Notes under the pieces: generated by a model | Seen by the model: only the letters and a program-made list of their open reading frames with translations | What the model was told of the DNA's origin: nothing | Database searches by the model: none | Source of the DNA: Macrothele yani | Taxonomy: Eukaryota > Arthropoda > Arachnida > Araneae > Macrothelidae | Assembly: GCA_039090855.1 (NCBI GenBank) | Contig: CM077011.1 | Span: 20,089,001 to 20,153,000 of the forward strand | Length of the DNA stretch: 64,000 nucleotides | Direction of reading: 5' to 3' | Part shown: one piece after another, positions 42,440-53,554 of the stretch | How positions within the stretch are numbered: the stretch's first letter is position 1 | Layout: each line of letters begins with the position of its first letter | Position numbers and translations under genes: made by a program

Positions 42440-43425
42440 TTGTTATGCCTATTGACTTCCAAAAAGGTTTTATTATGGGATACCATATCAGCAACCTGCC
42501 TGTGTGTGCGATTGCAACACCAATGGTCAGCTGTTCAAGACGTTATTAGTAAATGGATACGTGAGTGACTTACAACTGCCAAGAAACGTCAAGGAAGGCT
42601 AAGTAAATTGGCGGAAAGGGATACGAGAACTCTGAAATGTGTCGTACGTGGGTAGCGTCATTCCTCTCCACAAAATTATTAAATAATTTTATGACTCAAC
42701 AGGGGTGAGTGTGTGCTGAGACAGGTCGTAAGCAACTGCTCCAGTTAAATTTCCACGTCCGACCTGCTGCAAACAATCCATTAAGAACTCCTAAGAATGG
42801 GAGTAAGCTACTTGCTTGGTGCAAAGCACATCGTCGTTGGACACTGGACCAGTGGAAACGAGTGTTATGGAGTGACCAATCACGCTACACCGTTTTTTAA
42901 ATCCAATGGCGCTGATCGTGTCATCCTTACTGTTAAACTCAGTGGGGTGACATATCATGGCATTCCTTAGGGCCATTGGTTATTCTGCAGAGTCGTGTCC
43001 CATCTTCAACGTACGAATCTATTCTTTGTGACCACCTGGCTTACTGTGATGTTGCTGGCGTCGTTTCCTAATGACCATCCTTGGTTCTAAGCAGATGATG
43101 CATCCGAGAATTGTGCAAAACATGTGTCAAAATGGTGTGATAGGCAGAACATGAGGATAAGAAGTTAAGCAGCTACCCTAGCCACCCAAATTTTTATACC
43201 ATAATATTATTGAACATTTGTGGGAATATCTAAAGGTGAGATCACACTCTCCACCTCCAACCTCACTGGTATAGTTGGGACATGCCTTACAGGAAGAATG
43301 GTCCAAAATCCCGTTACCGTAAGTGGATGACTTGTGTACGTCTTTTCCACACGAATTGTTTCTGTTTTGAAAGTCCAAAGACGGTTTACAACATTTTAAT
43401 AAAAAGTGCTTAAACAGCAAGTGTT
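42440..43425 (+). pseudogene. Tc1-like transposase remnant
   Basis: Around 42770-42895 the frame reads GSKLLAWCKAHRRWTLDQWK then RVLWSDQSRYTVF, the first catalytic region of a Tc1 transposase, with the usual SDESR changed to SDQSR (catalytic Asp kept). Downstream pieces are scrambled by stops. Upstream DNA has no clear HTH, and ends are not defined. Confidence 0.7.
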
Positions 43426-43429
43426 TCCC

Positions 43430-44785
43430 TTATTTCAATAAACTCCTGTATTTTGAGAAGGGTACTGTAAATGTTATGTACTGAGCGACGATATGCAAGC
43501 CCGTGTTCTAAACACTTACTGTGATTTGATATGTGAATTCTCTTCGTCCTATAGATAAGAGCGAAGTGATGACGGAAAAGAGATTATCTGACGTGCTGGA
43601 TTATTAAGCAAGGAGTAGGTTTGGGTTTCGTAAATAATATCCAATAAATTACTCCGGCCGTTTACTTGAAGTGCTTACTTAGGATTATCATGCTTAATGA
43701 AGATTTCAACTGCCACGAACAATTTGGAATAAATCCCTGTAGTGATATTTAAGTTACCAAGTAGGTATTCAAAATACATGCTTTAAATTGAAGGAAGCTT
43801 CAGTTAAACGTAAATCGTTTCTACAGCGCATTTAAAAACCTTTATTTCTGTGATTCTATATGTAAATAAAAAGAATAATATATTTTTTAAGTACAATTGG
43901 CAGCAGGAAAGTAAGTAAAGCAAACGGGGACACACATAAGAATTTCTGAAAGAGAGAAAAAATAATAAATTTCAATTACAAATTGTCAAGCGTGAGACGT
44001 TTGGATAAATCGTGTGAAGCTCGAATTGTGTGCCAAGATGAGTGAAAAAAAATGGTTTGAGGACCGATCGAAACGTTAACTTGGTAAAAATATATCTGTT
44101 TGAGGAGCTACCCTATGAATCAGTGAGAACAGTTTAGTTATGCGTATTAATAATGCAATTCTCCCGAGCATGTGGATATCTTTTTCAACTATATTTCACT
44201 GATAATCGTTGTGCGAACATTAAGGAAATGTTTTATTTAAACAGTGGTAAATTTACGCAGCAATGGTGCTTTCTCGTGTTGAAAAATGACAGTGAGTGAT
44301 TGTACGGAAAGAACAAACTCGGGACCTTTTGCACACGCCACAGGACAAAACAAAAAAATGTGACAGGGTAGATTAGTATTCCGTCTCAAAATCATAACTG
44401 GAGATCCCTATCGCAGGAATTGTTAAAAAATGTATTCTTATATTCATGTAAGTTGAGATTATATCACACGAACAAACTTATGGTGTTGCTCTGCATCCTA
44501 CTTTGACGGAAAAGATTCGGTCCAAAAGGAATTTTTGTGTGAATTTATATCACGTTCGTATTTAAGTTTGCTTTATTGCCTAAAAGCATAAGTTATCGCC
44601 GTTAAAAGTCGCTTCATAAAGAAACCTTGTAATAGACTTCCAAAGCATAGAACAGGTGGCAGCCAGCCGGGACCTTCTTTGTGATAAAATGAGCAACTCT
44701 GGCAATTTCAACTCATTTAATTTGTAGCATTTGAGTTGTTGAAATTAATTTTAAAAAGTGCACGTTCGTCGTTGATTATTTTCTG
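43430..44785. other. No gene seen; intronic AT-rich DNA
   Basis: Nothing recognised on either strand within this part of the teneurin intron. Confidence 0.5.
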
Positions 44786-44789
44786 AGTT

Positions 44790-44915
44790 CGACAAAAACT
44801 GTCAAACCACCGAGGCAATAGCTGCCATATATGGGGCGGGCACTGTAACTGAACGAAGATGTCGAGAATGGTTTGCGAAGTTTTGCTCTGGTGAAGGGGA
44901 GCTTGTAACCTTGTA
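44790..44915 (+). pseudogene. Mariner transposase N-terminal HTH fragment
   Basis: The frame reads EFDKNCQTTEAIAAIYGAGT then VTERRCREWFAKFCSGEGEL. This matches the HTH_48-type first DNA-binding domain of mariner/SETMAR-like transposases, where YGEGTVSERTCQ..WF..F..G is usual. A stop follows at once and the linker GRP motif is missing. The C-terminal remnant at 47110-47680 could be the other end of the same copy. Confidence 0.7.
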
Positions 44916-45261
44916 GGTAAGCCACGTTCTGTACGTCCTTTTTAAGCTCGGGAAAATAAATATTCGCAGTGATTAAGTCCAACTCTCATTAAATCTACGA
45001 GAATATTGCCGATATACGAAGTCTGATAAAAAATTTTACTACCATATTTTTTCTCCTGAACTAGACAGATTCAGCGGCGTACAACCTTGGACTCTAATGC
45101 GCATGCCTGAATTTCTGCCCCGCTGTCGGCTGTATCAGTGAAGGTTTGGAATTGAAAATTCTGTGCGGGTCGTAATCTTGTTTGATGATGCAATGCTTGA
45201 GCGAGTGGAGCAGTAAACCTGGATCCGATCTTGCCACAAACTATGCCAAGCATCAACTGAA

Positions 45262-46780
45262 ATAATTCAAATGATCAGAAAGGCTTTTGGTGGTAAACTT
45301 ATGAGTGCAACGCAAACCAATTATTGATATTGGGGCTTGAAAGATGGACGAGCGTCTGTTGAGAGTGACAAGATTTTAGGACGGCCATCCATGAGCATAA
45401 ACCACGAAATGATCGAGGAAGTGTGTACTGGAAACAAACAGTTCACAAGGATGTAATAACTCCGTATCCGTTCTGTAACATTTTTTCTATTTCTTTTCTT
45501 AGTTGCGGCAGAGGTGCGTGGGTTGTAAGTTCAATGAATATCATTTTACTAGTTTGTTCACTGCCACAACCCCAGTTTCAAGGAAAGGCCTGGACAGCTT
45601 CATTCAGAGCCGAATCGTATCTTCAGGAAGGTGTGAACAAAGATACACTCTGCGTGTTAATAGAGCTGATACGATTTAAACAAACAGCTTTTAAACTTGT
45701 TGCAGGATATGATGCTTGATGATGAATTATTCTGCGGTTGTATAGCCGGTGTACACATGATAGTTTGCACCTTGCAAACTGACGTTCTTTTCCATTATAG
45801 TTAGGTACATACAGAGTTCGTTTACAGCTTCAGCAGCACAGTCAGTCCATCCAATAGATGATACAGTTACAGACAGTGAAACTGGACTGTTCATGGTACT
45901 CGTCAGTTATTTACTCGCAGATGTTCCAGACCGTATCCTGAATTAATAATAATTATCTAAGTTAAACATTAACCGCGTGTTGGTATAAATCCACCTAAGC
46001 TATTCAGCCGCAGCCGAGAGCTAGCTAGAGGTCCCCAAATCCATCGCTTGGTGAATTAAACTCCTCTTTAACTCTCTCATAGACGTCAAGTGGGTCGAGA
46101 AATTTATATCTTCCTGTCATCTCAACTTTATTCGTGCCTGGACTTTGCACAACCAATCAGAAGTTTGCATTCTGCACCCGTTGCCTTGGGTCCTTCCCTC
46201 TCCCGCCTCTCTCTCTCTCTCGCTGCTTCTTATATTCATCCCACATCAGTGCGCCGATGCCATAACCTTACTGTTGCTAGGGCCTCTGGGAGTTCCACAT
46301 TCCAAGTTCTAAGAACCTCGACGCCTCCCCTGCTTTTGTTTCCTTGTCAAAAAATGGCAGTCTGTTTATTTCCTATCTTTTCTCACTAAAGTATAGCGTC
46401 TCACTGTCCATTTTCGGAGTTTTGTTCCATTTTTTGGATTTCAGCATTTCATATATCTTAGATTACTGGTATTTTTCTCCATTACATTTCCCTCCCATAA
46501 TCCCACATCATCAGAAAGTAGTATGCCACTAATCAGTTCTCTGTGGCCTACGAAATACAGTGCGGCCGAAAAGACCTGCTATGTAGTAGAAAGGTGCCTG
46601 GCAGTTGCCCCTAGCCATACTCTTACCTCATTCAAGCCTCTTTCAACAAACACCGGATCCCACAAGTCAGACACCCTTCATATTCTCTAGATATGACTCC
46701 GTGCGGCTTCTGCCTTTGTTGCAGAATCTTTGGTTAACTCATTAAGTCATTGCGGCACAAGACAAGAATGCGACAGGCAT
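45262..46780 (+). pseudogene. Second mariner-like transposase remnant
   Basis: At 45268-45450 a frame with one stop reads IIQMIRKAFGGKLMSATQTN then WGLKDGRASVESDKILGRPS, the HTH domain and GRPS linker of another mariner-like transposase. Near 46655-46740 QVRHPSYSLDMTPCGFCL matches the catalytic C-terminal HPPYSPDLAPCDF motif. Between them (45450-46640) I recognise little. The two parts are in the right order and orientation, but linking them is an inference. Confidence 0.55.
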
Positions 46781-47109
46781 GCAGTTTACAACACCAAACC
46801 TTCACTGCCAGGCACCAAATGAGCCACCGTACAGCGTGGTAAAAATGCACGCATGCGCACTAATGCCCAATGTCATGCGCCACTCATTCGTAGAACCGTT
46901 CTCTGTCTGATTTAGGAGAAAGAAATGCAGTCTGATACTTTTTGATCAGATGTCGAAGACTTTCAGTTCAGTGAGTAACTGCCGTGAGAAGAATTCCAGT
47001 TAATGGAATCGTTCAAAAACTGGATTACTAGCTTCTATACCTGCAAAGAATGGAATGGACAGGGCTACGATAACTGTTTTTCTGCAAGCTAGGTCAAAAG
47101 CCGATCTGT

Positions 47110-47690
47110 TCTTCGATCGAAGGGTGACTGAAGACGAAAATTTTGAGCTACCCTAAAGGGTTAAACGTACCAAATCTCTTTGCAACAAAGGGAAAAGCCC
47201 AAAAGCTGATCTCTATGGAAGATCATGATCTGCGTTTGACGGGATTAAAGGAGAAATATCTATCATGAGCTGTTAGCACCGGACCAAACGATCATGCCGA
47301 GTATTTATTTTCATCTACTTGGCAGGGTAAACGAAGACTTGAAGTGCTAGCATCTGAATTTGATGAAAAGGAAAGGTGTCTTCCATCACGGTAACACTAG
47401 TCTGCATGTTGAAGTGGCAACACAGCACAAAAGTAGAGACTTTTCTGTGAACTTTGGCCTCATCCACGGTATTCATGGAACTTAACATCAACAATTTTCA
47501 TTTATACCAGTCACTAAAAGATCATATGGCTGATAAAACCATAAAAGATCATACAGTGGTCAAACCGGCTATTCAAAGGATTTTATTTACTTTTAACTCC
47601 GAGGGCGCTGTTTGCTTTTGTAAGGGAGTCAAACACATAATAGAATGATTGGAACCGATTATCGATAAAATTGGATAATATGCAAAAGGA
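47110..47690 (+). pseudogene. Mariner transposase catalytic and C-terminal remnant
   Basis: Pieces in order: FFDRRVTEDENFELP (about 47113, the region of the first catalytic Asp, VTGDEKW in relatives), a YLSXAVSTGPNDHAEYLFSS stretch, KGVFHHGNTSLHVEVATQHK (about 47372, where HHDNARPH would be, so the second Asp reads Gly) and NNFHLYQSLKDHMADKTIKD near 47490. Loss of the second Asp plus stops make it inactive. Confidence 0.7.
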
Positions 47691-47694
47691 ATGT

Positions 47695-48115
47695 GTAAGT
47701 TAAAACAAAAACAAAAATTATGATGTATGCAAGCGGCGAGAACATTTGCACTTACCCAACTGAAACTATTTTGTATTTAAATTCAAATCTGGCGTATGAA
47801 ATAAAAGGAAAACTCAAAGTCGTGTGATTCAAATAGATGTAGTATCGGAGTGCATGACCGCTAAGCTTAGAACATGGTTGTTTTCATGAAAATTATAAAG
47901 TATCTACCGATTTTCAGGAGGAATCACTCAACCCAAATTAATAGCTAGTTGGCCCAGTGAAGGGAACAAAAAACTAGAAGAAAAACGCAATACACGCATG
48001 TGTTTTTCAAAATGTAACAACACTGGCTCTTTGACCGCTAGTTTGAGAAGCGAAACCTATAAACGATCGGCCTCTCCTAGCGGTGATTTACGTTTCATTA
48101 TCGATTTCCTATTAC
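47695..48115. other. No gene seen
   Basis: Intronic spacer. Nothing recognised. Confidence 0.5.
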
Positions 48116-48119
48116 AAAA

Positions 48120-48840
48120 TGCGAGAAAGGAGAAAGACGAGTAGTGAGGATATACAGAGAAAGAAAGGGACTGAGAAAGTCATATATACAAAGAGAGGGA
48201 GGGATAGTATAATACAAAGAGAGAGAGAGAGAGAGAGAGACTAAGCTATACCGAGGAAACTTATGGAGAGTAAAATATACCAATATAGAGAGCCTAAGAT
48301 AAACAGACAAGTAGTGAGAAAGAGTGAAATATATATTGAGAACACAGAAAGAAAGATGAACAGCGTAACGGACACAAAGTAGGATATACAGAAAGACGAT
48401 ATGCATATATACAGAGAGAGAGAGAGTAAGAGTGGAATGTATACAGAGAGAGAGAGGGAGTAAGAGTGGAATGTATACAGAATCACAGTGAGGAAGATGG
48501 GAGATATAAGGCGGAAACACAAAGAAGGGAATACTGAAAGACGTAAAATATTTCGAAAGCGAGAATCAGAATTAAAATAAATATATAGAAGGAAGAGCTA
48601 AAATATATATACACACAGAGAGTATGCGTAAATTAGCAGAGAGAGGGAAAGTGAAACATATACAGAGAGAGGGAGAAAAGGGCGACAGAGATTTACGGAA
48701 GGAAGGAATATATGAAAGATAGAATCAGATATACTGTACAGAGAGCTGAGGAGAATAAGAGAATAATGGAGTAAAGTACTCGAAGAGAGAGTGAGCGAGC
48801 AAGATATACACAGAGAGAGAGAGAGAGAGGGAGAAATTTA
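48120..48840. repeat. GA-rich (purine-skewed) simple-repeat tract
   Basis: About 720 bp of strongly A/G-rich plus strand has GAGAGAGAGA runs at about 48219-48240, 48413-48427, 48446-48455 and 48812-48828. ATATACAGAGAGAG phrases recur at irregular spacing. On the transcribed teneurin sense strand this is a long CT-rich tract. The serine/leucine-rich minus frames are artefacts. Confidence 0.85.
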
Positions 48841-49245
48841 AGCTATATCTTAGTCCAGTTCCTTTATCTTTTTCAAAGCAGACTTTAAGCGAATTTGTAG
48901 ATTTTGAAACTAACTCTGCTCTTCTTTTGAAGTATTCTAGATTTCATGTAATAAAGCCAAGAAATGTATCGTACTAAAGTTCGGTATGGGATTAACGTAG
49001 TTTTATTACGGTCTTGCTTGAGCCTGATATTTATTTTTCATGAATTCTGCCTAATGTACCATTTGTGAATCACGTTTCTTTTTTATCCACTGTGTAAGAT
49101 ATATGTGTATATGTGTGTTGCTTCTGAAACCTAAAGAAGCCTTCCCCCTTACCCATTCCCCGCACCAGAAAACAAAGTTTTAAGTCACGCTGCGAAGAGG
49201 ATATATACGTCAACATGATATTCGAATGGAATGATGCAACTTTAC

Positions 49246-49630
49246 CTTCATAAGAGAATTCACTTGCGATTTCTACTTCGTTGGACCTCCAGAGTTCCAT
49301 CTTCACAAACCCAGATTCCGTGTAATTCCGGTCTATGCGCCCTCCGCCGTATATGATGGAGGACAGAAGCATCTGGTTGCTGTAGCGGTACAGCACTCTT
49401 CCAAGATCGCCCGGATATGTTTTCAGCAGAGGCAGCCTTTGGTCGTTAAAGTGCACAACATACGATCCTGCGTTTCCCGGGGGAGTGTAGAGAAGCTTGT
49501 AGAAACCAATGGAGACGTAAGCTGAGAAGGAATGCCGCGTGCCGTTAGGAGTCGTCACGTACTTCAAGCCACCGTTTTCATCGTAATGGTATCTAAATTT
49601 TCGCCCGCTGGGAAGTGTGATTCTCGCAGG
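49246..49630 (-). CDS. Teneurin exon, YD-repeat region
   Basis: The 385-bp exon is bordered by TTTTCCGCAG (acceptor, read on the minus strand above 49630) and GAAG|GTAAAG (donor below 49246). It encodes PARITLPSGRKFRYHYDENG, GLKYVTTPNGTRHSFSAYVS, the LGRVLYRYSNQMLLSSIIYG segment and WRSNEVEIASEFSYEG. YHYDENG and YRYS are typical tyrosine-containing strands of the YD shell. Its last split codon joins exactly to the exon at 37651, so the two are consecutive in one transcript. Upstream teneurin exons (EGF repeats, NHL propeller, transmembrane part) are not found to the right in this window. Confidence 0.92.
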
Positions 49631-49639
49631 CTGCGGAAA

Positions 49640-50005
49640 ATAAATCACAAATATTTGCATACACGTTTCAATATATAAATATTCATGAGGAAAGGTGAGA
49701 TATCATCATTATGAACTTCGAAGAAAATCATCAGTGGTCGAACCATTCAACAACAAAAGCAGTTTTGGGGATTAAATACAGAATGCTCATTAAAATATAT
49801 CTACTGGATAGGGAAAACATTATATTATGAAACTAATTTGAGGTAAGCAAAAACTTTACAAATTTTTTATGACACTACTGGTCAATAGTAAGCAATAAAT
49901 ACACAACATGAATTCAATTATTTATTATATTTCAAGAAAACTTACAGGAGAAGAATGTTAGGTATGTACCTATAAAACTTGACAGAATTATAACATATTA
50001 TTTTA
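49640..50005 (-). other. Upstream teneurin intron, start
   Basis: AT-rich intronic DNA. Nothing recognised. Confidence 0.55.
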
Positions 50006-50007
50006 AT

Positions 50008-50243
50008 GCAAATTTTGAAGATGACAACCCGATTTTTGGCGTAAATGTGACAAGGATGGTAAGTCAGATAATATCCGAAAACTTGAAAATTTTCATCGAC
50101 CTGGAGCGGCACTCGAACCCGCGTCTCCCAGAAAACGCCCGGGTATGCTGCAGACGATGAAAATTTTCAAGTTTTCGGATATTATCTGACTTACCATCCT
50201 TATCACATTTACGCCAAAAATCGGATCTTCAAAATTTGTGTTA
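50008..50243. repeat. Inverted pair of SINE-C tails
   Basis: Left arm about 50011-50101 and right arm about 50156-50240 are inverted copies (TTTGGCGTAAATGTGACAAG against its complement, and GATAATATCCGAAAACTTGA against its complement). The central 55 bp is the minus-strand half of the tRNA-like head (GGAGCGGCACTCGAACCCGC). It looks like two SINE-C copies fused head to head. Confidence 0.8.
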
Positions 50244-50350
50244 TATGGCGTAATCCCGTATTTCTCTCATGATTTATCTGCTTCTCCGGGCAAACACGGG
50301 ATAAGATTCTTAACCTCCAGATTCGCTAAACATGAATGCCGGTTGCTTCG

Positions 50351-50590
50351 ACTAGCGAATCCTGTGATGGTTACATTCAAATTGATCGGAAACTTGAAAC
50401 TTGGTAGTTCTGTGTGGTGTAGTGGTTAGCATACCCGGGCGTTTTCTGGGAGACGCGGGTTCGAGGCCCGCTCCAGGACGATGAAAATATTCAAGTTTTC
50501 GGATATTATCTGACTTACCATCCTTGTCACTATTACGCCAAAAATTGGATTGTCATCTTCAAAATTTGTATTATATGGCGTAATCCCGTA
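50351..50590 (+). repeat. tRNA-derived SINE-C, copy 3
   Basis: The head at about 50404-50480 (GTTCTGTGTGGTGTAGTGGT, T-arm CGGGTTCGAGGCCCG, end CAGGAC) is followed by the tail CAAGTTTTCGGATATTATCT and GCCAAAAATTGGAT. The leader AGCGAATCCTGTGAT is shared with 2283. This is the best-preserved head of the family. Confidence 0.75.
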
Positions 50591-50594
50591 TTTC

Positions 50595-51120
50595 TTTCAT
50601 GAGATTATTTTAACTTCTTACTCAAAAGTAAAAGACAACTTAAATACGAATGGGCATGGACCTGTATATTTTAGCGGAATTAGTGCAGCTGCATGATATC
50701 AAAATACATGAATCTGGCTCTGACACAATCACGCGAAATTTATCTTTACACCGGCTTTAATATTTGAAATTAAGTGTTGTTTGAACTGCATTTTTAGGTT
50801 AGTCCTCAACATTTATTGAGAAAGCTGAGAGGGGGGTGAGATATAATGATGACACGTGTTCCTTATTGACCTACAATTCCTTTTTCATTAAACCTGCCGA
50901 GTAGCTTCTATTGATAGTTAGAGAAAGACCTCCTTCATTGTTCTTCAGTTCTATTAAATGTTGGGAGTGAAGTAGAGAAATGATTTTATTTCTAAGAGCT
51001 TGCACAAGAGTAGCTAAGAATTTTACAATGTGACATAATAAACAGCAAATTAATAGAAACAGCAATCAGCAGTGGCATGCCCAGATATTTTTTCGAAGGG
51101 GGGGGATTTATTTATTTATA
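50595..51120. other. No gene seen
   Basis: AT-rich spacer. Nothing recognised apart from a poly(G) run of ten at about 51100. Confidence 0.5.
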
Positions 51121-51124
51121 GAAG

Positions 51125-51480
51125 TAACCCAGGTTGCATTATGTTGGACCAACCGTGGGCTTTCAACGGTCGGCCCAGGCAGCCAACAATTGGATATGTG
51201 TTGGTTCAACGGTTGGACCCACATTGGAAAACTGTTGCAAACAGTTTTTCAATGGGATCATGTGTTCTTGGACAACCATTGTTGGTCATGTGTTGTTGGA
51301 CAACCATCGGACAACCGTTAAGTGGTCTTTTGTTGATAAATGGTTGGTCATGTTTGATTGGAAAAACATTTGGCCAATCTTCGATAAACAACGCAACCTT
51401 CGCCCAACGCTGCCGACGCAAAAATATCATTGGGCCAACCGTTGGACAATGTCAGTGTGCTACTTGGGAAATGTGTTGTG
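51125..51480. repeat. GTTGG/CCAAC-rich degenerate palindromic repeat
   Basis: TTGGACCAACCGTGGGC, CAACGGTTGGACCC, TTGGACAACCATTGTTGG and GGGCCAACCGTTGGACA recur at 20-40-bp spacing in both orientations. Ends CCCAGGTTGCAT (51128) and TGCTACTTGGGA (51459) may be remnants of an inverted terminus. It resembles 15020-15345 and 16330-16560 in texture. The open frames here are by-products. Confidence 0.65.
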
Positions 51481-51484
51481 AGTG

Positions 51485-52040
51485 CATTTTTAAAATGTAT
51501 GTAACATTCACGCAAAAATATTAAAATAAATATTGCTGCAAATTATTATTCATATTCTTATTACCCATATTCGTTTCACCACGCAATGGTTGACCACTTA
51601 TACAGTATTTTGCTGTTTCTGAAACAAGAATATTACACTACTTACTGTTAAATGGTTAAAAGATAGTGAAACATTCTTCATTTGTGTAATGGCGCTTTTT
51701 TCATTGCATAGTAAGACTAACAATCCCTGATGCTGACGACACTCATTTTGATAAATGTATTTTTAACTTGATTCAACTCTTATATAACTTTTACTTACTA
51801 TTACTTGTGTCGTATTTCCAGCCTCCTGGGGTTTTTTGGCTAGTTCATGTAAAACGTCTTCAGCTTTCCGTGTGTACTCTCGATGAATGTGAAGTGATGC
51901 TAACCCATTGAGTCTCATTTCTGATATGTAGATATGATTTTAGGAGACTCATTGTTGAAACCGAACGCTGATTTTCTGTAGTTCTTACTGGCAGAGTACC
52001 TAGCATGTGAAACAATGTTTTTATATTGGGAAATAAATCA
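51485..52040. other. No gene seen
   Basis: AT-rich spacer. Nothing recognised. Confidence 0.5.
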
Positions 52041-52042
52041 GT

Positions 52043-52258
52043 TTAGCACAGTTTTAAAGCATTTAATGCATCTTCTGGCCAGTCCTCCATTTCTTTGCGG
52101 GCCATTCTACCGTACCACGGTATCAATTCTGCGATTAAATCTTCTTGAGAGTCATTGAAGCCATTTGTATGAGATTCAGTTAAAGTTTTAAAACCATCAA
52201 TATCTTGAGAAGATAGTGGCACATTGGTATTTGTTGGAAAAAAGTACCTAGAATCATT
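52043..52258 (-). pseudogene. Unidentified protein-coding remnant, minus strand
   Basis: A continuous minus frame reads DSRYFFPTNTNVPLSSQDID, GFKTLTESHTNGFNDSQEDL and WYGRMARKEMEDWPEDALNA, then a stop at 52043. The acidic, non-repetitive composition looks like real coding sequence, but I do not recognise the family. A stop just upstream and no visible acceptor leave it as a fragment of a transposon protein or an exon end. Confidence 0.35.
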
Positions 52259-52390
52259 CTAATACGAGCGATTTGTGTACCAGGAATCTATGTATATTTT
52301 TGAAAGCTTATCCAAAAAGTGGTACATAAATTAAATTCTTGCAATAGTCTTCTGCGTTTTCTGAGTTCATGTTACATCGCTGGTTTTGTT

Positions 52391-53105
52391 TACGCTTTTC
52401 AACCGTAGGTTGAAGAAGCGCATATGCTCCAGCTTTGTCCGTCTGCCTTTCCGCACGATAACTCCCGTACAAATGGTTCTATTTCGATTAAAGTTCAGTA
52501 TGTGGTAGGGGGACAACCTGGGGACGAACCCTATTAAAAATTGGCGAAATGGGGTTAAAGGTCAGGACATAGGAGCGGGATCCATTCTATCGCCCTTATG
52601 TGTCATAACTTACAGAAAAATGCTTTGATTGCGAGAAAGCTTTATGATGTTGTTCCCGAGGTACACTGAACTGGTTCTGTTTAATATCATCGAAATGGGG
52701 TCAAAGGTCAGGGCACAGAAACGAGATTCATTGCACAGCCGTTATCCTCATAACCTGACTAAAAAGGCTTCTATTGCGGCAAAACTTTATTATGTTGTTC
52801 CGGAGGTATACTGAACCAATTATGTTTAATGTAATCGAAATGGGTCAAAAGTCAGAGCACAGGAGCGAGATTTATTCCACAGCCATTATCCTCATAACTT
52901 GACTAAAATAATTCTATCGAGACAAAACTTTAGTATGCTGTTCCGGAGTTATACTGAACCAATTCTGCTTAATATCTTTGGAATCGGGTCAGAGCACAGG
53001 AGCGAGATTTATTCCACAGCTATTATCCTCATAACTTGAGTAATGATTTCTGGCATGTTGGAAAGCGAATCATAACCAAAGCATTGCATGATTTTACTAA
53101 CTTGT
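52391..53105 (+). repeat. Dispersed repeat R2, copy D, longest
   Basis: It starts TACGCTTTTCAACCGTAGGT and ends near GTTGGAAAGCGA (53057) plus CATTGCATGATTTTACTAAC. Internally one long unit (TTCGATTAAAG..GGGGTTAAAGGTCAGGACA) is followed by three shorter units around GAGATTTATTCCACAGCCAT / TTATCCTCATAACTTGA. It shows the family is built from two related tandem modules. Confidence 0.8.
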
Positions 53106-53505
53106 TTGGATATGATTCTTGTTATTTTCATCAATACTCCTTTGCGTTTCATTGTGCTTTAGAGTAATCTAAAACAAGTCATGGAACTCAAGTTTGAAAT
53201 AGTCAGAAAATTTCAGTATACCCATGCATTGGCTTTTCATTGCAATGGGGCATCCTGGTTCTTGGCTCCTTGCTGCTGCCTCCTTTTCATGGATAAAACA
53301 TGTTCATTTGTCGCCATTAGACACAAAACAATTTCAACAACTACAAAACTTTGCCTTTTAAAATCGCGATTTTGAAAGATAGAAATGTTCTATTTTTTTA
53401 TCGGGGGAGGGTAATACATCAACTCCCAAACCCGTTGGACGCCCCACTGGCAATCACACACATGACATCCTCACTTACATAAGTAACTACGACGTTTAGA
53501 TGGCA
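53106..53505. other. No gene seen
   Basis: Spacer; the small frame at 53181-53375 has no recognisable domain. Confidence 0.45.
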
Positions 53506-53554
53506 TTCTAAACAGCCCACTGCAAAATATTCAGACGTGTACGAGGCGTAGATC

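Larger units (their letters stand above)
37652..49245 (-). other. Teneurin intron of 11.6 kb, phase 1
   Basis: The flanking exons join as ...EFSYEG|SSLSQWKLKF..., with the glycine codon split G|GT. The intron holds SINE-1 copies g, h and i, a foldback repeat, a decayed tandem repeat, Tc1 and mariner remnants and a GA-rich tract, all listed separately. Confidence 0.85.

Noticed and set aside
48098..48522. Membrane protein (Ser/Leu/Ile-rich minus frame)
   Set aside because: Produced by the CT-rich strand of a simple repeat. No start context or conservation is visible.
36438..49630. Bacterial Rhs/YD-repeat toxin or a bacterial contaminant
   Set aside because: The coding parts are split by an intron with GT/AG borders and the motifs at the end of the barrel are of the teneurin type.
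51072..51524. 150-codon protein
   Set aside because: Falls entirely in the GTTGG/CCAAC degenerate repeat. Tryptophan-rich translation reflects the repeated words.
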